Shown: positions 7,984-13,397 of the stretch, piece by piece
How the letters are laid out: each line of letters begins with the position of its first letter
Numbering within the stretch: position 1 is the stretch's first letter
Virus record (IMG/VR): IMGVR_UViG_3300030101_003877
Span: 1,014-27,713 of that record
Length of the DNA stretch: 26,700 nt
Direction: 5' to 3' (one strand)
Origin: a virus
Notes under the pieces: model-generated
Told to the model about the DNA's origin: nothing
Database searches by the model: none
The model's input: the letters and a program-made list of their open reading frames with translations, nothing else
Made by a program: the position numbers and the translations under genes

Positions 7984-8047
7984 ACAATAAAGATAATATA
8001 CCTACTAAGACAATCGCAACTATTTTAATTATTCTTTTTTTCATCAT
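7919..8047 (-). CDS. Possible 42-aa membrane peptide overlapping two genes
   Basis: The ATG at 8045-8047 gives MMKKRIIKIVAIVLVGILSL followed by LYVRNEIKTKGSRLRESHTKRI, a basic N-terminus, one membrane helix and a basic tail. A purine-rich GGAAAGAG stands just before the start. It covers the 41-bp gap between the neighbours but overlaps the upstream gene by 23 bp and the resolvase-like gene by 65 bp. It may be a true overlapping gene or a chance reading frame. Confidence 0.28.
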   Translation of the reverse strand: MMKKRIIKIVAIVLVGILSLLYVRNEIKTKGSRLRESHTKRI

Positions 8048-8351
8048 CTCTTTCCATAAACAGGGCATAGCCTAGGTAACAATAATTTATTATATCAGAA
8101 AACCTTGAATGTATTGGCTCTGATTTTTTTAGATTAGCGTTTTTTAAATGTGCATAAATGCTTTGTATCTGCTTTTCGAAAAAGGTGGCCCAAACCTTAA
8201 GCTCAGAAGTTTCTAATCTTTCAGCTGTAGATTTAAAATTATTTAATACATCCTCATTTTCATTAGTGTACTCCGGCCTTTTGTTTTGCATAATATCAAA
8301 ACTGTAATCATTCAATTGTTTCACTAATTTGTCAAATTCTTTTTGTGTCAT
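8025..8351 (-). CDS. Nmad1/DUF1599-like protein (nucleotide modification associated)
   Basis: 108 aa. The middle and end fit the family pattern: RPEYTNENEDVLNNFK, then VWATFFEKQIQSIY and EPIHSRFSDIINYCYLGYAL (conserved E78, R83, D86, N89-Y90 in this protein). The family was named for its association with phage genes for modified nucleotides; its exact reaction is not established. An all-helical fold is expected. It lies between a hypothetical gene (4-bp ATGA-type overlap) and the resolvase-like gene. No other nucleotide-modifying enzyme was recognised apart from the methyltransferase at 13398. Confidence 0.6.
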   Translation of the reverse strand: MTQKEFDKLVKQLNDYSFDIMQNKRPEYTNENEDVLNNFKSTAERLETSELKVWATFFEKQIQSIYAHLKNANLKKSEPIHSRFSDIINYCYLGYALFMERDDEKKNN

Positions 8352-8593
8352 ATTACTTTTTTTAATACATCATATTTTAAAGGGTCAAGTTCTTTTATTT
8401 TGCTCAAATATACCAACTGCTCTCCCTTTGCAATTTCTCTTTCTTTATCAGTGCTATCAATACCTAAATTGCACTCGATAACTTGGCATTTATGCATTAA
8501 TGCATCTATTTTTGCCTTTACCAATTTATTTGTTTGATATGCACCAAACAACTGCCTTTTTTCATGTTTACTTAGTTCCTCGGATGTTGTCAT
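8348..8593 (-). CDS. Hypothetical helical protein
   Basis: 81 aa, predicted mostly helical (MTTSEELSKHEKRQLFGAYQ...KAKIDALMHKCQVIE...EIAKGEQLVYLSKIKELDPLKYDVLKKVI). No domain recognised. It is embedded in the operon: its start overlaps the upstream nuclease-like gene by 26 bp and its end overlaps the next gene by 4 bp, as expected for coupled translation. Confidence 0.55.
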   Translation of the reverse strand: MTTSEELSKHEKRQLFGAYQTNKLVKAKIDALMHKCQVIECNLGIDSTDKEREIAKGEQLVYLSKIKELDPLKYDVLKKVI

Positions 8594-9119
8594 AAATTGT
8601 ACTTAATATTTTTATTTTTATATTAACATCAGTTAATTTTTTTTTGTAATTATCAGGTATATAGCCAACAAAATTCATGTCCTGTAATTTAAAGCTGATT
8701 ATCTTGTTTTTATAATCCTTAAAGCTTTTGTTTTGTTCTTCAAGTTTTATTGCTTTTGTTATTGGTAAAACTCGGATATCTTCATGCTCATCATCTACAA
8801 AATAAATTAATATTTCTTTTTTTGTATCATAATGTAGGGATATATATTCTTTATAATGTTTTATGTCGAATCCTGTTGATAAATACTTTTCGAATCTTTT
8901 TTTTGTTTTAACTTCACAATATAATATATCCTTGTTTTTTTTGTTCATTGCAGTAAAATCTACCCAATGAGCTTTATTTTTTTTATGTTCTAGTATATCA
9001 TAATATGGATACATTTCAGAGAATTTTTCTTTTACTATACACTCTCCTATATGACCTTTTTTTAATTTTTCGACAAAAATTAAATCTTTTAATACTACAG
9101 CTACATTGTTATTATTCAT
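8568..9119 (-). CDS. PD-(D/E)XK-type nuclease-like protein
   Basis: 183 aa. A restriction-endonuclease-like core can be seen: KKGHIGECIVKEKF with E26, HWVDFTAM with D54, then YCEVKTKKRF with E69-x-K71, followed by TGFDIKHYKEYI, a common helix after the active site. The C-terminal third is a separate, Lys-rich beta region (FKLQDMNFVGYIPDNYKKKL). The substrate is unknown. It directly follows the RecE-like gene with a 4-bp overlap, so the two are probably made together and may act in the same recombination pathway. Confidence 0.55.
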   Translation of the reverse strand: MNNNNVAVVLKDLIFVEKLKKGHIGECIVKEKFSEMYPYYDILEHKKNKAHWVDFTAMNKKNKDILYCEVKTKKRFEKYLSTGFDIKHYKEYISLHYDTKKEILIYFVDDEHEDIRVLPITKAIKLEEQNKSFKDYKNKIISFKLQDMNFVGYIPDNYKKKLTDVNIKIKILSTIYDNIRGTK

Positions 9120-9871
9120 AATATCAAACTTCCATCTTCATTAAAATTTTCCCACCAAAAACCTTTTGCCTCGTTTGTTTCTAAATACTCTTTCCAACTA
9201 TTAAAGGCAATACGCCATGCATCTTTTCCATATTCAATCATATCATTACTCATGGCAAACACCTCTACAGAGTACGGATATTTATTTTCGATGCATAAAA
9301 ATCTAAATTTTGCAGGGTCATAACCTAAGGCCTCGCAGTAAAAACAGGCCTGTAGATGATATGCAAAGTTATAAATAGAACTTTTAAAATACCTTGGACT
9401 TGCATCGGCTGTGGTTTTAATATCAATAATATAATCATTTTCTTTTATGCCATCCGGCCTAACTCTAACATCTATATTATCTATTTTTCCATAATATGAA
9501 ACTTCAGTTTCTGTTAAACGTTGCACTAAACTTCTAGCCAAATTATGATTATTGAAATTGTATTTTATACTTTCTATTGCAGCTTGTTCTTCCGGTTTAA
9601 TAATAATTTTACTGGTATTGTCTTTTATGAAATCATCTTTTACCTTTTTGCCCTGTTTAGTTCTAAGGTTGAGCTCCGGCAAAACAGCAATATCTGTTCC
9701 GCCTTCAAGTATAGCAGAATGTACTGCACTACCAAAATTCATTGCATCTGTAGTTTTAAAAGAACTGTTGATATGATGATAAACAGACTTTTTAAATATA
9801 GTTTTTAAACCACTTGCACTAATGGATTTGTGCAAATGGTATTCATCATTTGTGTCTTTTATTTTTTTCAT
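9116..9871 (-). CDS. RecE-like 5'-3' exonuclease (exonuclease VIII C-terminal type)
   Basis: 251 aa. It matches the PD-(D/E)XK exonuclease domain of RecE: SISASGLKTIFKKS, FGSAVHSAILE (H51), then ETEVSYYGKI, VRVRPDG (D140), YIIDIKTTADASP (D150-x-K152) and YNFAYHLQACFYCEAL (the Tyr/Gln helix). Length and order fit stand-alone phage versions. The enzyme digests one strand of dsDNA ends to leave 3' overhangs for annealing. No RecT/Erf/Redbeta-like annealase was recognised in the window. It overlaps both neighbours by 4 bp. Confidence 0.85.
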   Translation of the reverse strand: MKKIKDTNDEYHLHKSISASGLKTIFKKSVYHHINSSFKTTDAMNFGSAVHSAILEGGTDIAVLPELNLRTKQGKKVKDDFIKDNTSKIIIKPEEQAAIESIKYNFNNHNLARSLVQRLTETEVSYYGKIDNIDVRVRPDGIKENDYIIDIKTTADASPRYFKSSIYNFAYHLQACFYCEALGYDPAKFRFLCIENKYPYSVEVFAMSNDMIEYGKDAWRIAFNSWKEYLETNEAKGFWWENFNEDGSLIL

Positions 9872-10101
9872 TTAAAAAATTCGTTTCCAGACCATTCCCA
9901 TAGCTGTGGGTTTTTTTGTAAATATTTAATTGCTCTGTAATTATTATCTTCTATGCAGTAACCTGTTTCTATACAGTGTACCATGTATTTGTGGTCATCA
10001 CCACCCTCAATTCTAAATGTATATTGCTCACCATCTATAATTACTTTTTTAGATAATTTACCTTGTGCTGCGTCTTTTAGTGCTTCTTTACAGTATCTCA
10101 T
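9868..10101 (-). CDS. Small hypothetical protein
   Basis: 77 aa. Starts MRYCKEALKDAAQGKLSKKVIIDGEQYTFRIEGGDDHKYMVH; the middle looks like a small beta sheet and the end like a helix (RAIKYLQKNPQLWEW). No family recognised. It overlaps the RecE-like gene by 4 bp, so expression is probably coupled to it. Confidence 0.55.
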   Translation of the reverse strand: MRYCKEALKDAAQGKLSKKVIIDGEQYTFRIEGGDDHKYMVHCIETGYCIEDNNYRAIKYLQKNPQLWEWSGNEFFK

Positions 10102-10106
10102 GATTT

Positions 10107-10325
10107 TTATTTACCTGTTACACATTCAAATAATTTCCTGTAGTGAGCAATTACAATTCTTTTCTCACTTGGATAAATCATGTCAAAAGTTACCTTGATA
10201 TCCTTTTGTGGATAATCAAATAACACCTTGTAATGGTTAGAAATTTCATCAAATTTACTTTTATAATAATCTGATGAGTCATATGCCTCTTGATACTTTC
10301 TAAGTTTTTCGTCTGATATTCTCAT
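10107..10325 (-). CDS. Small hypothetical protein, first gene of a leftward unit
   Basis: 72 aa with a Tyr/Asp-rich helical N-terminal half (EKLRKYQEAYDSSDYYKSKFDEISNHYK) and a short strand-helix end (RIVIAHYRKLFECV). No domain recognised. It follows a 57-bp A/T-rich gap with an exact TAnnTTTG box on its strand, so it probably opens the transcript leading to the RecE-like gene. Confidence 0.5.
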   Translation of the reverse strand: MRISDEKLRKYQEAYDSSDYYKSKFDEISNHYKVLFDYPQKDIKVTFDMIYPSEKRIVIAHYRKLFECVTGK

Positions 10326-10347
10326 TGTTTTTGTTTTTAATTATACT

Positions 10348-10355
10348 CAAATATA
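10348..10355 (-). promoter_or_regulatory. Candidate -7 promoter box TATATTTG (minus strand)
   Basis: CAAATATA on the plus strand reads TATATTTG on the minus strand, an exact TAnnTTTG match 22 nt before the ATG at 10325. No clear -33 TTG. Confidence 0.4.
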
Positions 10356-10382
10356 AAAAAAATTTTAATAATAAAAAAATTT

Positions 10383-10532
10383 TTATATAATTTTTTTTAA
10401 ATATTTTTTGTATTTATATCTGATATAATAAAAAGTTGCAAGTAAAGCCGGTGAGCTATATAAAAAGGTCCAGATGTTAGGATGCCAATGTTCACCACAT
10501 ATACCAATCAAGTGTTTGCCAAATTCAATCAT
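10383..10532 (-). CDS. 49-aa membrane-like protein with CGEHWHPN motif
   Basis: The reading frame is MIEFGKHLIGICGEHWHPNI, then WTFLYSSPALLATFYYI and a basic tail RYKYKKYLKKII. The LIGxCGEHWHPNI pattern followed by one membrane helix and a Lys/Tyr-rich end is one I recall from tiny proteins of Bacteroidota phages; function unknown. His and Cys at the N-terminus could bind metal (speculation). It stands alone between a hairpin terminator upstream (10548-10602) and the next unit. Confidence 0.6.
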   Translation of the reverse strand: MIEFGKHLIGICGEHWHPNIWTFLYSSPALLATFYYIRYKYKKYLKKII

Positions 10533-10543
10533 ATTTTAAATAT

Positions 10544-10602
10544 AAAAAAAAGTGCCATCAAATAAGGTGCTTCCAAACAACCTATTATTATCCGGCACTT
10601 TT
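10544..10602 (-). terminator. Long hairpin with T-run, terminator of the regulator/SSB unit
   Basis: AAAAGTGCC (10548-10556) pairs perfectly with GGCACTTTT (10594-10602). On the minus strand the stem is followed by a T-run (10544-10551, partly shared with the stem). The loop of 37 nt holds an inner AATAGG/CCTTATT pairing with one bulge. It lies 28 bp behind the SSB-like gene and probably ends the leftward transcript that starts near 11279. The plus-strand side has only four T. Confidence 0.6.
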
Positions 10603-10630
10603 ATAAACTAACCCATTATGAAATATGAAA

Positions 10631-10888
10631 TTAAAAAGGCATTTCACTACCTTTATCTTCTACCGTTTTAGCCGGTGTAAAATCATTCCAAGCTACGTAT
10701 AAATCTTGTCCTGCTTTTAATTTATTTCTTAATTTTCCAATGGTTAGATTTAAAAACTTTCTGTCACCTACCTTTTGTATGCAGTTAGGATTCTCTGCAA
10801 GTTTATTCAAATCAATTTGCACATTAGAAAAATCTCCATATTTACCACTCTTTGTCCATCCACTACCTAAATATAATTTATTACTCAT
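10631..10888 (-). CDS. SSB-like small protein with acidic MPF tail (putative ssDNA-binding protein)
   Basis: 85 aa. The body (MSNKLYLGSGWTKSGKYGDFSNVQIDLNKLAE...DRKFLNLTIGKLRNKLKAGQDLYVAWNDF) reads as a small beta barrel with aromatic residues. The end EDKGSEMPF resembles the acidic Pro-Phe tail by which SSBs recruit partner proteins. It is shorter than standard OB-fold SSBs (usually over 100 aa), so this is an inference, not an assignment. The context with a RecE-like exonuclease and a helicase supports a replication/recombination role. Its ATG shares one base with the upstream stop. Confidence 0.45.
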   Translation of the reverse strand: MSNKLYLGSGWTKSGKYGDFSNVQIDLNKLAENPNCIQKVGDRKFLNLTIGKLRNKLKAGQDLYVAWNDFTPAKTVEDKGSEMPF

Positions 10889-11079
10889 TATTTTAAAAGT
10901 TTATTATTGTTATTGTATTTCTTACCTGTTGCACAGTAATAAGCTATTTCACTAGCTGTGTCAATTATTGTGTCAACGGTAATATCATTGTTACCTTGCT
11001 CGGCTTTTATCTTCCAAAAATCAATTGATGCTTTTATGGAACTCTGTCTTATAATACTTTTTTGAACATCCTCCATCAT
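10888..11079 (-). CDS. Small hypothetical protein
   Basis: 63 aa, helical: MEDVQKSIIRQSSIKASIDFWKIKAEQGNN, then DTIIDTASEIAYYCATGKKY and an Asn/Lys tail. No family recognised. It lies between the HTH regulator (4-bp overlap) and the SSB-like gene (1-bp overlap), clearly part of the same transcript. Confidence 0.55.
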   Translation of the reverse strand: MMEDVQKSIIRQSSIKASIDFWKIKAEQGNNDITVDTIIDTASEIAYYCATGKKYNNNNKLLK

Positions 11080-11267
11080 AAATCAATTCTTAAGTTTTTA
11101 ATAAATCCTACCTTTGCAAGTTTTTTTAATTCTGATATTTTAAAGCTATCAGGATTGTTGAATTTGTTATACATAGTCATTAATGTAACATCAACCTTGT
11201 TAGCTAATTTTTGCTTATCTAGTTTCATCTCCTTGAGACGTCCCTCTAATATTTCTTTAGTTAACAT
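11076..11267 (-). CDS. Small HTH regulator, Cro/XRE-like
   Basis: 63 aa, about the size of lambda Cro. Residues about 8-55 form an XRE-type helix-turn-helix: LKEMKLDKQKLANKVDVTLMTMYNKFNN, where QKLANKVDVTLMTMYNKF is the helix-turn-recognition helix part. A short helix SELKKLAKVGF follows. It is the first leftward gene and starts right at the divergent control region, so it is the best candidate to bind the ATTACnnnGTAAT palindromes there. A TAnnTTTG box lies only 4 nt before its ATG, which suggests a leaderless transcript. Confidence 0.7.
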   Translation of the reverse strand: MLTKEILEGRLKEMKLDKQKLANKVDVTLMTMYNKFNNPDSFKISELKKLAKVGFIKNLRIDL

Positions 11268-11271
11268 ACAA

Positions 11272-11279
11272 CAAATCTA
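11272..11279 (-). promoter_or_regulatory. Candidate -7 promoter box TAGATTTG for the regulator
   Basis: An exact TAnnTTTG match on the minus strand, 4 nt from the ATG at 11267. With a start point some 5-7 nt after the box, the mRNA would begin at or next to the ATG. Confidence 0.45.
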
Positions 11280-11341
11280 TAAAAATATTTTTAATTATTA
11301 TAATTTTTTTTTAAATTTATTTTTATAAACAGTAAATGATG

Positions 11342-11354
11342 CTTACAATGTAAT
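11342..11354 (+). promoter_or_regulatory. Operator-like palindrome, copy 1 (CTTACaatGTAAT)
   Basis: One mismatch from the palindrome ATTACnnnGTAAT that recurs at 11386 and 11401. It lies in the divergent region, nearer the middle. Confidence 0.5.
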
Positions 11355-11358
11355 TACT

Positions 11359-11384
11359 ATTATTTTTTATATATAAAAAATAAT
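11359..11384 (+). repeat. Perfect 26-bp A/T palindrome between operators
   Basis: The two 13-nt halves (first half ATTATTTTTTATA) are exact reverse complements around 11371/11372, so it could extrude as a cruciform or bind a dimer. It lies exactly between operator copies 1 and 2. As it is A/T only, part of the symmetry may be chance. Confidence 0.55.
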
Positions 11385-11385
11385 T

Positions 11386-11398
11386 ATTACAATGTAAT
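11386..11398 (+). promoter_or_regulatory. Operator-like palindrome, copy 2 (ATTACaatGTAAT)
   Basis: A perfect 5-bp inverted repeat with a 3-bp spacer, start to start 44 bp from copy 1 and 15 bp from copy 3. It lies where the promoter of the rightward gene at 11431 should be. Confidence 0.55.
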
Positions 11399-11400
11399 TA

Positions 11401-11413
11401 ATTACTATGTAAT
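11401..11413 (+). promoter_or_regulatory. Operator-like palindrome, copy 3 (ATTACtatGTAAT)
   Basis: A perfect 5-bp inverted repeat with a different 3-bp spacer. It ends 17 nt before the ATG at 11431, so a bound protein would cover the likely -7 region of the rightward promoter. Confidence 0.55.
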
Positions 11414-11430
11414 TATAAAATACAAAAAAT

Positions 11431-11736
11431 ATGGAATTAACTAAAGAAAAATTAAAAGAATTTATTGATGATTATCAAAACAATCCAATAACTAAAAAAT
11501 GGGTAGAATCAGTTGAGAATAGGGGTAAGTTTCAGAGGGAATTGGATAAGGAGTTTTTTGAATTATCTAAAACAACTATAAATCAATTATTAGATTTAAT
11601 ACTTTTTATGAATACAATATATGGCAGCGTTGATAAGGTTACTGAGAGCATTGTAATACAACAGGAAAAATATTTGGAGATAGTAGATGATTTTGAAAAA
11701 CAATTAATAAAATTAAAAAATGGGAATAAAGGTTAA
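11431..11736 (+). CDS. Hypothetical helical protein, first rightward early gene
   Basis: 101 aa, predicted all helical: MELTKEKLKEFIDDYQNNPITKKWVESVENRGKFQ, then TTINQLLDLILFMNTIYGSVDKVTESIVIQQEKYLEIVDDFEKQLIKLKNG, likely a coiled coil. No domain recognised. It lies directly behind the operators and overlaps the helicase start by 17 bp; a role as helicase partner or regulator can only be guessed. Confidence 0.55.
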   Translation: MELTKEKLKEFIDDYQNNPITKKWVESVENRGKFQRELDKEFFELSKTTINQLLDLILFMNTIYGSVDKVTESIVIQQEKYLEIVDDFEKQLIKLKNGNKG

Positions 11737-12667
11737 GGATTTTGATGATATATTAAAAAAAAACTACAATAAAAATGCCTGTAAGGAAGTTTTTGTTTCC
11801 GATATAAAGGATAAATTATTTTCATATTATGAGGAGGGATACCCTATGGGAGAAACATCTCATATAAAAGGTTTAGATGAAAATTTTAGATGGCGTAAAG
11901 GATTTTTATATTGCTTTAGTGGTTATCCACAAAGCGGAAAATCAGAAATATTAAATTACTTAAGCATTTTAAGAGCATATCATTACAAAGATAAGGTGAT
12001 GATGTACTCACCGGAAACAAATACAGCGGAGCTTGTTTTAAATTTATGCCAAGCATATCTTGGTAAAAATGTAAACCCAAACTATGCTGATAAATGCAGT
12101 GAGGATGAAATGAACAAGGCTCTAGATTTTGTAGGCAATCATTTTGCTTTTTTAGAAAATAACGATGATATGCCAACAATCAATTCACTTGTAGATAAAT
12201 TTGAAGAATATACAAAGAAAGGTTATAACAAATTTATTATTGACCCATTAAATTGGGTTGTTGAGTCAAATGCAGGAGAAAGTAATATGTATCAATATTT
12301 AAAATTAACATTAACAATATTAAAACAATTTGCAAAAAAAACAGACAGTATAATGACCTATGTTGAGCATCCAAAAACACCAACTCCTATACGTGGTTTG
12401 ATACCAAAAGCCACGGCATTCTCACTAGCTGGGGGAACTATGCATTTCAATAAGTGTGATTGTATGGTTGTAATGCACAGAATAAACGATGATGAGGTTG
12501 AGGAAAGAGTAAAGGGCAGAGATTTAGTTGAGGGTTTACTTTTAAATCAAGAAAAACATATTAAATTTGTTGAGTTTGAAACAGTAAAAATGAAGTCACA
12601 ACGTTTAAATGGGACTTTAGGAAGCTGTTTTATACAATACGATATAAAAACAGGTAGATATAAATAA
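11720..12667 (+). CDS. Twinkle/DnaB-like replicative helicase domain, without primase
   Basis: 315 aa with a single RecA-like core. GLDENFRWRKGFLYCFSGYPQSGKSE carries Walker A (about residues 67-76); VMMYSPETN follows; KFIIDPLNWV (171-180) is Walker B; IMTYVEHPKTP holds the sensor His at about 217; AGGTMHFNKCDCMVVMHR (237-253) and VKMKSQRLNGTLGSCFIQYDIKTGRY complete the core. This order is that of the C-terminal helicase of phage toprim-helicases, but there is no zinc finger or toprim domain. It would unwind phage DNA at the fork, perhaps with a host primase. Confidence 0.8.
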   Translation: MGIKVKDFDDILKKNYNKNACKEVFVSDIKDKLFSYYEEGYPMGETSHIKGLDENFRWRKGFLYCFSGYPQSGKSEILNYLSILRAYHYKDKVMMYSPETNTAELVLNLCQAYLGKNVNPNYADKCSEDEMNKALDFVGNHFAFLENNDDMPTINSLVDKFEEYTKKGYNKFIIDPLNWVVESNAGESNMYQYLKLTLTILKQFAKKTDSIMTYVEHPKTPTPIRGLIPKATAFSLAGGTMHFNKCDCMVVMHRINDDEVEERVKGRDLVEGLLLNQEKHIKFVEFETVKMKSQRLNGTLGSCFIQYDIKTGRYK

Positions 12668-12674
12668 ATAATTT

Positions 12675-12866
12675 ATGACAAAAGAACAGGCAATTCAAAT
12701 AATCGTGCAAGTCTGCGAGAAAGGAAATAAATCCGGACTTTTTACTTTATCTGAATCTTCATTAGTTCTACAGGCCTTAGAGCAATTTGGTGTCGAAGTA
12801 CCAAAAGTAAGTGACTTGCAAAACAATGAGGAAACAGAAACGGAAACAAAGGAAGTCAAGGATTAA
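12675..12866 (+). CDS. Small hypothetical protein with acidic tail
   Basis: 63 aa. The N-terminus MTKEQAIQIIVQVCEKGNKSGLFTLSESSLVLQALEQFG is two helices of a type seen beside replication genes of Bacteroidota phages. The tail NNEETETETKEVKD is acidic. Its last 41 bp are also read by the next gene in another frame. It starts 7 nt after the helicase stop. No function known. Confidence 0.5.
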   Translation: MTKEQAIQIIVQVCEKGNKSGLFTLSESSLVLQALEQFGVEVPKVSDLQNNEETETETKEVKD

Positions 12867-13125
12867 TTATTATTATAAAGATAACGATAACGAAATATTT
12901 GGCACTACAGACGATTGTTGCAGAACAATGATAAATCTGTTTACTGTGTTTAATAAAAATAAAAACAAAAAAGTTTTTTTTGATTTACATAATAAGAAAA
13001 AATTAATTTTTGATAAAGAAAACTCTTTGCAATATGCAGAGTCAAATAACATAAAAACTTATAAATATCAATCTAACATTATTAAAAGAAAGGATTTTAT
13101 CCTACTTTTAGCATGTGAGGAATAA
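12826..13125 (+). CDS. Hypothetical protein with basic N-terminus
   Basis: 99 aa from the ATG at 12826; an upstream GTG at 12811 is possible but overlaps more. The start MRKQKRKQRKSRINYYYKDND is strongly basic and could bind nucleic acid; the remainder is Asn/Lys-rich with IFGTTDDCCRTMINLF and KDFILLLACEE. No domain recognised. Confidence 0.45.
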   Translation: MRKQKRKQRKSRINYYYKDNDNEIFGTTDDCCRTMINLFTVFNKNKNKKVFFDLHNKKKLIFDKENSLQYAESNNIKTYKYQSNIIKRKDFILLLACEE

Positions 13126-13396
13126 TAAAAAAAAATTATTTGATGTTTTTGAAAAATTTATTATTGAAAATAAACACAAAGCAAAACAAGGTTTATTTGA
13201 TTACAACGATGATTATGAAACTTTTAAAATGATTTATGCTATTGCAGAATTGTTTCCGGTAGATAAAAAATACAAACGCAATGAGCCAAATGTAGAAATA
13301 TATTTAAAAGAACTATGGTACTTATATTTTTTTTATAAAGAAAAAATAAACGGACAAAATGTAAAATATTCAAGTATTGTAGCAAAATATTATTAA
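13115..13396 (+). CDS. Hypothetical protein
   Basis: 93 aa with a GTG start overlapping the previous stop by 11 bp. Rich in aromatic residues: KKLFDVFEKFIIENKHKAKQG, FKMIYAIAELFPVDKKYK, then VEIYLKELWYLYFFYKEKINGQ. Probably all helical, not a membrane protein since charges break the runs. It ends one base before the methyltransferase ATG. No family recognised. Confidence 0.5.
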   Translation: MRNNKKKLFDVFEKFIIENKHKAKQGLFDYNDDYETFKMIYAIAELFPVDKKYKRNEPNVEIYLKELWYLYFFYKEKINGQNVKYSSIVAKYY

Positions 13397-13397
13397 T

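Noticed and set aside
11268-11430. Replication origin or attachment site in the A/T-rich divergent region
   Set aside because: Palindromes and A/T richness would fit an origin, but no iterons, integrase or host-like tRNA end is seen; operators for the adjacent HTH gene explain them better.
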